From contig CAZYJL010000004.1 of NCBI GenBank assembly GCA_964647825.1, positions 1 through 64,000 of the forward strand: a DNA stretch of 64,000 bases, in the 5' to 3' direction. The first letter of the stretch is position 1. Each line of letters opens with the position of its first letter. This document shows positions 17,850 through 26,766 of the stretch, one piece after another. Under the pieces are notes generated by a model, which was not told where the DNA came from, ran no database searches, and worked only from the letters and a program-made list of their open reading frames with translations. This stretch comes from VFKI01 sp964647825 (GTDB taxonomy: Bacteria > Pseudomonadota > Gammaproteobacteria > DSM-16500). The position numbers and the translations under genes were made by a program.

Positions 17850-18665
17850 TCAATGCATGATTTTATCCAGCAAAAATGCACCCGCAACATAAATAGGTGC
17901 CGCCGCTGTTAAGCTATCAATTCGATCAAGCACACCACCATGCCCCGGCAACAAACGTCCAGAATCTTTTACGCCAGCAAAACGTTTCATCATACTTTCA
18001 AATAAATCGCCCAACACCGCAAACATCACGGTACAGACACACAAAATACTTGCACCGAACCACAATTGTTTTGGCGTATTACTCCAATAAAATCCCAATA
18101 GCATCACAATGAGAGCAGCAACCATCCCGCCCAGAACACCTTCCCACGTCTTACCTGGGCTCACTGCTGGGAGTAACAAATGACGTCCCCAACGTCTACC
18201 AACAAACCATGCGCCGGAATCCGCAGACCATATTAATAAAAACAAAAACAGCAATGTTTCCGCACCAGATGGCATAGCAATACGTATATAATTAATCGCC
18301 AACCAACACGGCGCCAAGGTAAACACGCCCATCACGCCACGAATCGCCATTGATTTTTCAAAAAAACAACGAGATTTAGGCCAAGAGAAAACCAATACAA
18401 TCGCAACAAACCACCAAGCACAAGCGCCCCAAATAATCGGTGGCGTTGGCAAAAAAGAAATAGCGCCGGTCACAATCAACAAAACCAATGGATAAATAAG
18501 CGCATACACACGCTTTTTAACGCCCATTAAAAAAGACCATTCATACGCACCCAGTAATAAAACACCCAGCGTCACGAAAGCAAATACTAAATTTGATGCT
18601 TTAAAAACTAAAAGAAAAAAAAGAATAATTAAAACAATTGAGGTCACGAGTCGCTGAAAAATCAT
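17850..18665 (-). CDS. cdsA: Phosphatidate cytidylyltransferase
   Basis: 271 residues, with about eight membrane segments. It makes CDP-diacylglycerol, the branch point to phosphatidylethanolamine, phosphatidylglycerol and cardiolipin, in the inner membrane. The C-terminal signature is present: SPGKTWEGVLGGMVAA and FAVLGDLFESMMKRFAGVKD followed by LPGHGGVLDRIDSL, with the metal-binding Asp residues. It starts 2 bp after the uppS stop, so the two are coupled. It is the last gene before the gap where rseP (and in some lineages dxr) is expected. Confidence 0.96.
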   Translation of the reverse strand: MIFQRLVTSIVLIILFFLLVFKASNLVFAFVTLGVLLLGAYEWSFLMGVKKRVYALIYPLVLLIVTGAISFLPTPPIIWGACAWWFVAIVLVFSWPKSRCFFEKSMAIRGVMGVFTLAPCWLAINYIRIAMPSGAETLLFLFLLIWSADSGAWFVGRRWGRHLLLPAVSPGKTWEGVLGGMVAALIVMLLGFYWSNTPKQLWFGASILCVCTVMFAVLGDLFESMMKRFAGVKDSGRLLPGHGGVLDRIDSLTAAAPIYVAGAFLLDKIMH

Positions 18666-18667
18666 GC

Positions 18668-19438
18668 TTACACTGTCTCCCCTTGTTGCAGTGTCGATGA
18701 AGTGAAGGTTTTATCCATCTCTGTTAGAATCGCGGTACCACCAAATCGGCGCTGCCGACTCGCATAAAATGCCAGCGCTTGCGCAAGTTCGCTTTCATTA
18801 AAATCGGGCCAAAAAACAGGGGTAAAATATAACTCTGTATAAGCTAACTGCCATAGAAAAAAGTTACTAATGCGCTGCTCTCCACTTGTCCGAATTAAAA
18901 GATCCGGCTCAGGTAACTCGGCAGTCGCTAGACGACTCGCAATTAAATCCGCTTGAACATCTGTACTGTTTAATAAGCCCTTTTCTATATCCACCGCAAT
19001 GCTTTGCATCGCAAGTGTCATATCCAATCGGCCACCATAATTTACAGCAATGACAAGCTTTAAACCTGTATTATGCTGCGTGAGCGTCTCTGCTGAAGCA
19101 ATTTGTCGCTGCAGTTTTTCATCGAAACGTGAGCGATCACCAATAATTCGCAGACAAATTTGCTGCTCGTGTAATTGATGCATTTCACGTCCAAGCACAG
19201 AAAAAAACAATGTCATCAAACTACTGACTTCTTCCGCTGGACGCCGCCAATTTTCACTGCTAAATGCAAACAGTGTTAGAACACCAATCTGTTTTTGCAC
19301 ACAAGCAGACACAATCTCGCGAACAGCTTTCACACCGGCTCTATGCCCTGCAACACGAGGCAAAAACCGCTTTTTTGCCCAACGGCCATTACCATCCATA
19401 ATAATGGCAATATGTTGCGGCAATATCACCTCAGACAT
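18668..19438 (-). CDS. uppS: Undecaprenyl diphosphate synthase (cis-prenyltransferase)
   Basis: 256 residues. It condenses isopentenyl diphosphate onto farnesyl diphosphate to build the C55 carrier for peptidoglycan and O-antigen-like glycans. IAIIMDGNGRWAKKR contains the catalytic Asp; GHRAGVKAVREIV, TLFAFSSENWRRP, NYGGR and DLLIRTSGEQRISNFFLWQL are the conserved boxes. It sits 5 bp after frr. Relatives often have dxr between frr and uppS; it is missing here. Its product is the likely acceptor for the GT2 enzyme at 4948-5916. Confidence 0.97.
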   Translation of the reverse strand: MSEVILPQHIAIIMDGNGRWAKKRFLPRVAGHRAGVKAVREIVSACVQKQIGVLTLFAFSSENWRRPAEEVSSLMTLFFSVLGREMHQLHEQQICLRIIGDRSRFDEKLQRQIASAETLTQHNTGLKLVIAVNYGGRLDMTLAMQSIAVDIEKGLLNSTDVQADLIASRLATAELPEPDLLIRTSGEQRISNFFLWQLAYTELYFTPVFWPDFNESELAQALAFYASRQRRFGGTAILTEMDKTFTSSTLQQGETV

Positions 19439-19443
19439 GCGTT

Positions 19444-20001
19444 TTACACCGCCATTAAATCGGCTTCTTTGGTAGCAAGCAGTTGATCCACTTCTGCCAC
19501 AAAACGATCCGTCAATTTTTGAATTGATTCACTCAACCGACGCTCTTCATCTTCCGTCATTTCACGTTTTTTCAAACTCTCTTTTAACGCCGTATTCGCA
19601 TCACGCCGAGCAGTTCGAATACTAACACGAGCTGTTTCTGCTTCTGCACGCACGACTTTAATTAGTTCTTTTCTGCGCTCTTCTGTCAGCGGCGGCAATG
19701 GCACACGAATCACATCTCCCGATGTCACAGGGTTTAAACCAAGATCAGACGTCATCACCGCTTTTTCAATCAGTGGAATCATCTTTTTTTCCCACGGCGT
19801 AATCACTAGCGTTCTAGCATCACCAACAGCAACGTTTGCCACTTGCTGCAAAGGTGTTTCGTTACCGTAATAATCCACGCGCACATGCTCTAATATCCCA
19901 GGATGCGCTCGCCCAGTGCGGACACGAGATAATTCATGACGAAACGCTTCGATCCCTTTTTGCATGCGGCTTTCTACATTTTTTACAACAGCATGTGTCA
20001 C
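19444..20001 (-). CDS. frr: Ribosome recycling factor
   Basis: 185 residues, the standard length. With EF-G it splits the post-termination ribosome. VRTGRAHPGILEHVRVDYYG marks the family, as do ITPWEKKMIPLIEKA and the three-helix-bundle C-terminus with RRDANTALK. Its ATG overlaps the pyrH stop by 4 bp (19998-20001), which fits coupled translation within the rpsB-tsf-pyrH-frr operon. Confidence 0.97.
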   Translation of the reverse strand: MTHAVVKNVESRMQKGIEAFRHELSRVRTGRAHPGILEHVRVDYYGNETPLQQVANVAVGDARTLVITPWEKKMIPLIEKAVMTSDLGLNPVTSGDVIRVPLPPLTEERRKELIKVVRAEAETARVSIRTARRDANTALKESLKKREMTEDEERRLSESIQKLTDRFVAEVDQLLATKEADLMAV

Positions 20002-20756
20002 AGTCTGCCTCCATTTCCCACCAGTGTTCCAACCGCTTGCCCCGTTACAATCTGCAATAAAGCTTGCGGTCTGTTGATATTAAATACGCGCAGTAACAAA
20101 TCATGATCACGACACATCAAAATCGCTGTTAAATCCATTACACCCAAGCGTTGCTCCAGTACTTCGTCATAAGTTAACGAGTCATAGCGCATTGCTTTTG
20201 GATTTTTGACAGGATCGGCTGCAAATACACCGTCTACCTTTGTACCTTTGAGAATGATATCTGCGTTTGTTTCAATACCACGCAACGCTGCAGCAGAATC
20301 GGTCGTCACTAAAGGGTTACCTGTACCGCCGACAAAAATAACGGCGCGCCCCTTTTTTAAGGCACGATTCACTCGCAGACGATCCATGACATCAACTAGA
20401 CCCGGCACAGGTAATGCAGAAAACATACGCACTGACACCGACTTTTTCTCCAGCGCATCACGTAACGCAAGGCCATTGATCACCGTTGCCATCATACCCA
20501 TTTGATCAGCCGTCACACGATCAACAACACCGCCAGTAAAAAAATCGGCACCACGCACTAGATTACCGCCGCCGATCACCAACGCGACTTCCACACCCAT
20601 TTGCACAACGGTTGCAATTTCATGACAAACACGCATCACACGCACGGGATCAACACCTGGTTGATCCCCTTGCAATGCTTCACCACTTAATTTTAAAAGA
20701 ACACGCCGATAAATTGGCTGCGCCCCTACTGCCTGCAAAGAACTGTCTTCGGTCAT
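19998..20756 (-). CDS. pyrH: UMP kinase
   Basis: 252 residues. Hexameric bacterial UMP kinase of the amino acid kinase fold; phosphorylates UMP to UDP. RVLLKLSGEALQG is the N-terminal nucleotide loop, VIGGGNLVRG the glycine-rich segment, and ADIILKGTKVDGVFAADP the acceptor and ATP region. The ATG overlaps the tsf stop (ATGA at 20753-20756). The N-terminus carries about 15 residues before YRRVLLKLSG, slightly longer than in E. coli. Confidence 0.97.
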   Translation of the reverse strand: MTEDSSLQAVGAQPIYRRVLLKLSGEALQGDQPGVDPVRVMRVCHEIATVVQMGVEVALVIGGGNLVRGADFFTGGVVDRVTADQMGMMATVINGLALRDALEKKSVSVRMFSALPVPGLVDVMDRLRVNRALKKGRAVIFVGGTGNPLVTTDSAAALRGIETNADIILKGTKVDGVFAADPVKNPKAMRYDSLTYDEVLEQRLGVMDLTAILMCRDHDLLLRVFNINRPQALLQIVTGQAVGTLVGNGGRL

Positions 20757-21640
20757 GAACCATGCACCTGTGCCATCACTGCTTCGACAAAATTTTCCGT
20801 TTCTTTCCCAATGCCTTCACCCACTTCAAATCGATTAAAACGCAATACTTTGGCATGATTTTTTTCAAGCAAGGCAGCAACCGTTTGATCTGGATCACGC
20901 ACAAAAGGTTGGCCCATTAAGCTCACTTCATCGAGATATTTTCTTAAACGTCCTTCTACCATTTTCTCCACAATCGCTTGCGGCTTACCACTTGCCGCTG
21001 CTTGTGCTTGATAAATTTCTTTTTCTTTCTCAATTAACTCAGCAGAAACATCCGCAGGCGCAACGACTAGCGGATGGCTAGCAGCAATGTGCATTGCAAT
21101 ATCTTTAGACAATGCAGCATCGCCCCCTTCGAGCTCAACTAACACACCAATACGATTACCATGTAAGTAGGTTCCAATATGTGCTGCATCACCACCCGTC
21201 CGCACAAAGCGACGAATATTGATATTTTCACCCACTTTTGCAACTAACGCCTTACGAAGCTCATCCACTGTGCCCGCATTGTTCGGTAAAGCGAACGCCA
21301 ATAGCGCATCTACGTCGCTCACATGACTCGCAGCCAATGCTGCATCGGCAACTTGCTCAACAAAAGCAAGAAAATCTTCACCACGCGCAACAAAATCAGT
21401 CTCACAATTAATATCTAACATAATGGCTTCTTTGCCAGAAGCGGCGACTTTAATTGCAATGATACCTTCTGCTGCTGTCCGCCCAGCTTTTTTATCCGCC
21501 CGCGCAAGGCCGGTTTTACGTAATTCTTCAATAGCGCGCTGAATATCACCATCTGTCGCTTCCAATGCTTTCTTACAATCCATCATCCCTGCACCGGTAC
21601 ACTCACGGAGTTCCCTGACCTGTGCTGCACTCACTGCCAT
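20753..21640 (-). CDS. tsf: Elongation factor Ts
   Basis: 295 residues. Nucleotide exchange factor for EF-Tu. The N-terminal UBA-like region VRELRECTGAGMMDCKKAL and the core motif DINCETDFVARGEDFLAF are diagnostic, followed by the paired core subdomains and the C-terminal module. It is coupled to pyrH downstream. The gap of 148 bp to rpsB holds a possible hairpin (21724-21758), reminiscent of the rpsB-tsf intergenic attenuator known in E. coli. Confidence 0.97.
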   Translation of the reverse strand: MAVSAAQVRELRECTGAGMMDCKKALEATDGDIQRAIEELRKTGLARADKKAGRTAAEGIIAIKVAASGKEAIMLDINCETDFVARGEDFLAFVEQVADAALAASHVSDVDALLAFALPNNAGTVDELRKALVAKVGENINIRRFVRTGGDAAHIGTYLHGNRIGVLVELEGGDAALSKDIAMHIAASHPLVVAPADVSAELIEKEKEIYQAQAAASGKPQAIVEKMVEGRLRKYLDEVSLMGQPFVRDPDQTVAALLEKNHAKVLRFNRFEVGEGIGKETENFVEAVMAQVHGS

Positions 21641-21723
21641 AACCGCTTTACCTCTTTAAATAAATTCTGATTTTTAAAATGAATTAGGAAATACCATTGG
21701 GTAGTTATCTTGACTCATCAAGC

Positions 21724-21758
21724 TAACGCCCTAACAAGAAAACATTGCCAAGGCGTTA
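21724..21758 (-). terminator. Possible rpsB-tsf intergenic hairpin
   Basis: TAACGCC (21724-21730) and GGCGTTA (21752-21758) form a 7-bp stem around a 21-nt loop in the rpsB-tsf mRNA. No U-run follows on the minus strand, so a full intrinsic terminator is unlikely; partial attenuation or an RNA-processing site is possible. The remainder of the 148-bp gap shows nothing else. Confidence 0.3.
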
Positions 21759-21788
21759 CTTGATCAAAAATAAACAACCAATACGTGA

Positions 21789-22565
21789 CTAACCTTCAGC
21801 TGCTCGTGGCTCTTCAGGTGTTCCGCCATCTTCATCAGCCAGTTCAATAAACTCATCTTGCACCACAACACCAGATGCATTCGCTGCACGTGCATCCAGA
21901 ATAGCGTCTGCTGCAGCCGTAACGTAGAGCTGAATGGAGCGGACGGAGTCATCATTTCCTGGAATAATATAGTTCACATTTTCAGGGGAATTATTTGTAT
22001 CCACGATCCCAATCACCGGAATACCTAAACGCTTGGCTTCGGCGATGGCGATTTTTTCATGGCCCACGTCGATAACAAACAACGCATCTGGCAAACCGCC
22101 CATTTGCTTAATCCCACCAAGACTGCGATCTAACTTCGCTTTTTCACGACCCAATTGCAAAATTTCTTTCTTAGTTAAACGGCCAAAACCCGTTTTTTCG
22201 GTCATGGCTTCTAAATCACGCAACCGTCGAATCGACTGACGAATGGTTTTATAATTCGTCAACATCCCGCCAAGCCAACGATGATCCACATAAGGCATGC
22301 CACAACGTGCTGCCTGCTCGCTAATAATAGCGCGCGCTGCTGGCTTTGTACCGACAAAAAGGATACGGCCTTTCCGCGCAGCAATGCCACCCATATAGTT
22401 CAGCGCATCTTGCAACATAGGCAAGGTTTTTTCTAAGTTAATGATGTGAATCCGATTACGGGCACCATAAATATAAGGCCCCATTTGTGGGTTCCAATGA
22501 CGGGTTTGATGTCCAAAATGAACACCGGCTTTCAATAAATCACGCAAATTCAGCGTTGACGACAT
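21789..22565 (-). CDS. rpsB: 30S ribosomal protein S2
   Basis: 258 residues. LRDLLKAGVHFGHQTRHWNP, YIYGARNRIHIINLEKT, YVDHRWLGGMLTNYKTIRQS and GIPVIGIVDTNN are S2 hallmarks. The ATG at 22565 has a GGAG ribosome site 9 bases upstream; the frame is open further up, but that extension is leader. The C-terminal tail is acidic (ELADEDGGTPEEPRAAEG). It is the first gene of the long minus-strand supercluster and is divergent from map. A leader of more than 100 nt leaves room for S2 autoregulation as known in other gammaproteobacteria, but I did not identify the structure. Confidence 0.97.
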   Translation of the reverse strand: MSSTLNLRDLLKAGVHFGHQTRHWNPQMGPYIYGARNRIHIINLEKTLPMLQDALNYMGGIAARKGRILFVGTKPAARAIISEQAARCGMPYVDHRWLGGMLTNYKTIRQSIRRLRDLEAMTEKTGFGRLTKKEILQLGREKAKLDRSLGGIKQMGGLPDALFVIDVGHEKIAIAEAKRLGIPVIGIVDTNNSPENVNYIIPGNDDSVRSIQLYVTAAADAILDARAANASGVVVQDEFIELADEDGGTPEEPRAAEG

Positions 22566-22699
22566 TTCAAAAAACTCCTCTCTCGGGTTAGGCCTCCACA
22601 CATCCTGACCCACCAACCCAGTTTCCTAGGCACCCGGCAGACAGTCGCGATGTGTGTGTGGTATGATCCGGCAAATTTTGTTGCCAGACCGGGGCTGCC

Positions 22700-22728
22700 T
22701 TTATACCATAGCGCCTGCCTGTCAACAA
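22700..22728 (-). promoter_or_regulatory. Candidate promoter of the rpsB operon
   Basis: On the minus strand TATAAA (22705-22700) lies 17 bp after TTGTTG (22728-22723) and 14 bp after a perfect TTGACA (22725-22720), so the -10 is clear but the best -35 is oddly close. A start near 22693 gives a leader of roughly 125 nt before rpsB. Confidence 0.45.
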
Positions 22729-22763
22729 TCACTGAACAACAACAAAAGCGGCTTCCTAACCTT

Positions 22764-23534
22764 ATGAAAATCACGCTTCACACCCCTGAAGAAATCGCCA
22801 AGATGCGCGTCGCCGGTCGCCTCGCGGGCGAAGTTCTCACGATGATCGCACCGTATGTCAAACCCGGCGTCACCACTGACGAACTGAATCAAATCTGCCA
22901 TGACTACATGGTCAACGTGCAAAAAACCATCCCTGCACCACTCAATTACCGTGGGTTTCCAAAATCCATCTGTACGTCCGTGAACCATCAAGTCTGTCAC
23001 GGCATTCCAGGCCCACGCGCGCTGGAAGATGGCGATATCGTCAATATCGACGTCACTGTAATTCACGATGGGTTTCACGGCGACACCAGCAAAATGTTTT
23101 TTGTCGGTAAACCGTCAATCCTCGCTAAACGTTTAGTCACCATTACGCAAGAATGCTTATATTTAGGCATCAAGCAAGTCAAACCGGGCAATCATTTAGG
23201 CGATATTGGCGCCGCCATTCAACAACATGCCGAAAAAAATCGCTATTCGGTAGTACGTGAATACTGTGGCCATGGCATCGGTCGCATTTTTCATACCGAT
23301 CCAAATGTCTTACATTATGGCAAACCCGGCACCGGTGTCACACTGAAACCGGGCATGATTTTCACCATTGAACCGATGATCAATGCCGGCAAACGCTTCG
23401 TTAAATTACTGCCCGACCAATGGACCGTTGTCACCAAAGACCATAGCTTATCGGCGCAATGGGAACACACGATTCTCGTGACAGAAACTGGCTATGAGAT
23501 CTTGACCTTAAGGGAAGAAGAGAAAGACAACTAA
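22764..23534 (+). CDS. map: Methionine aminopeptidase, type I
   Basis: 256 residues from ATG 22764, where the family N-terminus ITLHTPEEIAKMRVAGRLAG begins; the frame extends upstream but into the promoter region. It removes initiator methionine from nascent proteins. Metal ligands are visible in DGDIVNIDVTVIHDGFHGDTSK (two Asp), CGHGIGRIFHTDPNVLHYG (His), FTIEPMIN (Glu) and SAQWEHTILVTETGYEI (Glu). The classical pairing of map opposite rpsB is conserved across gammaproteobacteria. No convincing ribosome site precedes the ATG, so translation may rely on a weak or leaderless signal. Family 2 palindrome G follows 26 bp after the stop. Confidence 0.97.
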   Translation: MKITLHTPEEIAKMRVAGRLAGEVLTMIAPYVKPGVTTDELNQICHDYMVNVQKTIPAPLNYRGFPKSICTSVNHQVCHGIPGPRALEDGDIVNIDVTVIHDGFHGDTSKMFFVGKPSILAKRLVTITQECLYLGIKQVKPGNHLGDIGAAIQQHAEKNRYSVVREYCGHGIGRIFHTDPNVLHYGKPGTGVTLKPGMIFTIEPMINAGKRFVKLLPDQWTVVTKDHSLSAQWEHTILVTETGYEILTLREEEKDN

Positions 23535-23560
23535 CAACATATTTCCTGCCTAAAAAGTAA

Positions 23561-23674
23561 TTAGGCACCGTTGAGAGTTAATCATTTTACGAGAAAACAG
23601 GAAGCTTTGAGAATCAAAGCCAATCAAGGAGAAAGTATTTGAGGTTAAAATGATTAACTCTCAACAGCGCCTAA
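23561..23674. repeat. Palindromic element G (family 2), between convergent genes
   Basis: TTAGGCACCGTTGAGAGTTA... at 23561 is matched by its inverse ending ...GCGCCTAA at 23674, about 28 of 30 bp. The core ACGAGAAAACAGGAAG (23589-23604) is shared with element H at 35541-35690, and is followed by a small perfect hairpin GCTTTGA-GAA-TCAAAGC (23604-23620). It sits between the stops of map and the MFS gene and ends 5 bp from the latter, so it may act as a bidirectional terminator. Confidence 0.8.
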
Positions 23675-23678
23675 AAAA

Positions 23679-25214
23679 TCACTCCATATGCACCGAGTGA
23701 CTTTCTTTATTCTCTTTTGGCATACGTAGAAAAAACAAAAAAGGAATCATCAAAGCAAACGCCCAAGTAATTGCCATATAGACATTAATAAATGCCAACA
23801 TGTCCGCATGACGTAATAATATTTTTCCTAATAGAACAGGCACATTTTTATCCGATTGCTTCAACCCCAAATCATTTAAATAATAAAGTAAATCGGGATT
23901 ATATCGATTGATATATTGACCCAACTGATTCCAAAAATGCTGCGACCCTCTCACAAGCAACGTCGAAGATACAGACACGCCAGCGGAATTACCAATACTC
24001 CGCAACAAACTAAATAGACCTGATCCCTCCGCATGACGTTTTTCTGGCAACGTAGAAAAAGCAATCACTGACAACGGAACAAAGACAAAACCAACACCGA
24101 ACCCCTGAATGATCGCCGGGAAAATAATCCATTTTTCATTAATATCTAAATTATAAAATGTATTTAAATACGCGCCCACGCAACCAAATAAAACTGCAAT
24201 CAACGCAAGAATCACTGGATGGACAGATTTACATAAACGTTGTGCCAATATGACACCAATCACCGTACTTACTGCACGTGGCGCTAAATTCAAACCAACC
24301 GTTATTGGCGAATAGCCCAATAAATTCTGCGCCATCAACGGCAATAAAAACATCAGCGCACTTAACAAAGCAAAATAAAATGCTAGCAACAAACTCGCTA
24401 CGACAAAATTAAAATCTTTAAACGTTTTTGGGTTAAATATCAGATTTTTTTTACCTGAAGACATATGATAAAGAAAACAAAGAAAACACACGATCATCAA
24501 AAAAGCCGCGACACAAATATCGGTACCATGGAACCAATCTGCAATCGTGCCACGATCTAAAAAATATTGTAGTGCACCAATAGATGTTGCTATCAAAAGA
24601 AAACCCATCCAATCCATTTTCTTTTTTGTTGTTTCACTTTCAGGAAAGTCAACCAACATTGCTAACACAACACAAATAAGACCGATAGGAACATTAATAT
24701 AAAAACACCATCGCCATGTCACAATTTCAGTAATATACCCGCCGACTGTTGGCCCAAGAATTGGCCCTAACATCACGCCGGCACCCCAAATCGCCATTGC
24801 TTTACTACGCTGCTCTTTCGGATAAATCGCGATCATAATGGTTTGTGAAAGAGGAATTAAAAAAGCACCGACGGCGCCTTGCAATAGACGAAAAAAAACT
24901 AGCTGCGTGATGTTTACTGCAATCCCACATAATGCAGAAGTGAGAACAAACCCAATAATTGCCATTAAAATAAATTTCTTCTGGCCAAACCGTTCCGTTA
25001 AAAAACCAGTTAATGGCATAAACACAGCCGCGGCAATGAGATAACTTGTTAAAACCCATGAAATCTGATCCGTTGTGACACCCAAAGAACCTTGCATATG
25101 CGGCAAAGCTACATTCACAATCGTGGTATCTAATAGATCAACCGTTGCAGCGGTCATCACGACAATCATGATAATGATACGAGAAAAAGACGAAATATCT
25201 TGTTGCTTTACCAA
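23679..25214 (-). CDS. MFS multidrug efflux transporter, DHA2 (EmrB/QacA) family
   Basis: 511 residues and about 14 membrane segments, typical of the DHA2 proton antiporters. The N-terminal DLLDTTIVNVALPHMQGSLG is the family signature (motif D1), LTERFGQKK is MFS motif A, and AIWGAGVMLGPILGPTVGGY is the antiporter motif C. No EmrA-type adaptor is adjacent, so it probably works alone in the inner membrane or with a distant partner. Substrate unknown. It follows parB on the same strand after 61 bp. Confidence 0.9.
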   Translation of the reverse strand: MVKQQDISSFSRIIIMIVVMTAATVDLLDTTIVNVALPHMQGSLGVTTDQISWVLTSYLIAAAVFMPLTGFLTERFGQKKFILMAIIGFVLTSALCGIAVNITQLVFFRLLQGAVGAFLIPLSQTIMIAIYPKEQRSKAMAIWGAGVMLGPILGPTVGGYITEIVTWRWCFYINVPIGLICVVLAMLVDFPESETTKKKMDWMGFLLIATSIGALQYFLDRGTIADWFHGTDICVAAFLMIVCFLCFLYHMSSGKKNLIFNPKTFKDFNFVVASLLLAFYFALLSALMFLLPLMAQNLLGYSPITVGLNLAPRAVSTVIGVILAQRLCKSVHPVILALIAVLFGCVGAYLNTFYNLDINEKWIIFPAIIQGFGVGFVFVPLSVIAFSTLPEKRHAEGSGLFSLLRSIGNSAGVSVSSTLLVRGSQHFWNQLGQYINRYNPDLLYYLNDLGLKQSDKNVPVLLGKILLRHADMLAFINVYMAITWAFALMIPFLFFLRMPKENKESHSVHME

Positions 25215-25275
25215 AGCAAGCGCTCCTGCGTTAAACTAACGATCCTTCACCCTCGATTCATTAACGTATCGATTA

Positions 25276-26073
25276 TCATTCAACCATACGAAAACCTAAT
25301 TTCTGAAAGTGCCCTTCAAGTTCATCAATATTATTAAAGCGAATCATTAACTGACCGCCACCGCGCTCTTCACACGCAATCCGCACCTGATTACCCACAT
25401 GATCGCCCAATGCACTTTCTAAACGATGTAAATTCGGATCACTGTAAGGCGAGCCCCCCTCTTCAGTACGCGCTAATTTTTTAACTTGCTTTTCTAATTG
25501 ACGAACACTCCATTTTTTCTCCACACACGCTAACGCTAGCGACTGCTGACTATCCGCTGACACACCTGCTAAAATTTTCCCATGACCTTCTGTTAAATCG
25601 CCGGAAATCAATAATGCACGCACACTCGCTGGCAATCGTAATAGACGTAACGCATTCGTAATCGCCACACGTGATTTTCCCACCGCCGCTGCCACTTCTT
25701 CATGTAAATACTGAAATTCATCAATTAAACGTTGATACGCTTCTGCTTCTTCAATCGGATTTAAATTTTCACGACTCGTATTTTCCACAATCGCAGCTTG
25801 TAATGCTTGCTCATCGGTATAATCACTCACTAAACAACTGATCTCTGTCAGCCCCGCTAACATCGCTGCACGATAACGACGCTCACCTGCAATAATTTCA
25901 TATTCATCTAATGCCAAACGTCGCACGATGACAGGCTGCAACAATCCGCCCGTTGCACGAATAGACTCTGCTAATTCTTGCAAATGCGCTTTATCAAAAT
26001 GACGTCGCGGTTGATACTTTCCGCGCACTAATTTATCGACAGAAAGCTGTTGCAATACAGGTGATTTTTTCAT
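25276..26073 (-). CDS. parB: ParB/Spo0J-type chromosome partitioning protein
   Basis: 265 residues. The N-terminal CTP-binding region has GKYQPRRHFD, ESIRATGGLLQPVIVRR and GERRYRAAMLAG; then ENTSRENLNPIEEAEAYQRL and a helix-turn-helix (EEVAAAVGKSRVAITNALRL) that reads parS. The C-terminal dimer region is short and ends LEGHFQKLGFRMVE. ParB spreads on DNA as a CTP-loaded clamp and works with ParA, but no parA is next to it; upstream are pabA and a very AT-rich 123-bp gap. It could be the chromosomal ParB relocated or a solo ParB-like regulator. GGGATGG upstream of ATG 26073 may be the ribosome site. Confidence 0.9.
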   Translation of the reverse strand: MKKSPVLQQLSVDKLVRGKYQPRRHFDKAHLQELAESIRATGGLLQPVIVRRLALDEYEIIAGERRYRAAMLAGLTEISCLVSDYTDEQALQAAIVENTSRENLNPIEEAEAYQRLIDEFQYLHEEVAAAVGKSRVAITNALRLLRLPASVRALLISGDLTEGHGKILAGVSADSQQSLALACVEKKWSVRQLEKQVKKLARTEEGGSPYSDPNLHRLESALGDHVGNQVRIACEERGGGQLMIRFNNIDELEGHFQKLGFRMVE

Positions 26074-26196
26074 TCAACACACCATCCCTTTTTTAAATAA
26101 AACAATTTATTAAAATAATTTATTTCAAAAAAAATTATTTATTAATTTTAACTTTTATGTTTTTTTATATTTTTATATTTAGGATTATATTTTTAT

Positions 26197-26766
26197 TTAA
26201 AAAGACATTGCTAAAAAGTTTTCAATCATTTGTCGCCCCATCGGCGTCAAAATCGATTCCGGATGAAATTGTACGCCATAAATAGGATACTCACGATGTG
26301 CTAAACCCATTATTTCACCCCGCTCAGAACGCGCAGTCACACGCAATGTGGCAGGAAACTGTGTATCACTCACTATCAAGGAATGATATCGCCCAACCGA
26401 TAATGGATTTGGCAAACGCGCAAAAATGTCACTGGCGTCATGTGTCACGAGGGACGCTTTCCCATGCATCGGCTCTTGCGCACGCACAACTTGACCACCA
26501 AATACTTGGCCAATGGCTTGATGACCCAAACAAACGCCTAATAAAGGAATAGATGGGCCTAACTGTTGAATAATCGCCATCGACAGACCTGCTTGATCCG
26601 GCGTACCAGGCCCCGGGGAAATCAGAATATGAGAAGGATGACGTGCTGCTATTTCTGATATTGTCAACGCATCATTACGCACCACTTGATAAATATAACC
26701 TGCCTCACCCACATAGCGTGCTAAATTAAAAACAAACGAATCGTAATTATCAATGACTAAAATCAC
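26197..26766 (-). CDS. pabA: Glutamine amidotransferase subunit of aminodeoxychorismate/anthranilate synthase
   Basis: 189 residues, class I glutamine amidotransferase. The catalytic Cys is in GVCLGHQAIGQVFGG, and the His-Glu pair in YGVQFHPESILTP. ILVIDNYDSFVFNLARYVGE and SPGPGTPDQAG are typical of PabA/TrpG. It releases ammonia for the chorismate-converting partner encoded immediately upstream, which it overlaps by 4 bp (ATGA). I favour PabA because the partner looks like PabB; in many bacteria one subunit serves both folate and tryptophan synthesis. Confidence 0.88.
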   Translation of the reverse strand: MILVIDNYDSFVFNLARYVGEAGYIYQVVRNDALTISEIAARHPSHILISPGPGTPDQAGLSMAIIQQLGPSIPLLGVCLGHQAIGQVFGGQVVRAQEPMHGKASLVTHDASDIFARLPNPLSVGRYHSLIVSDTQFPATLRVTARSERGEIMGLAHREYPIYGVQFHPESILTPMGRQMIENFLAMSF

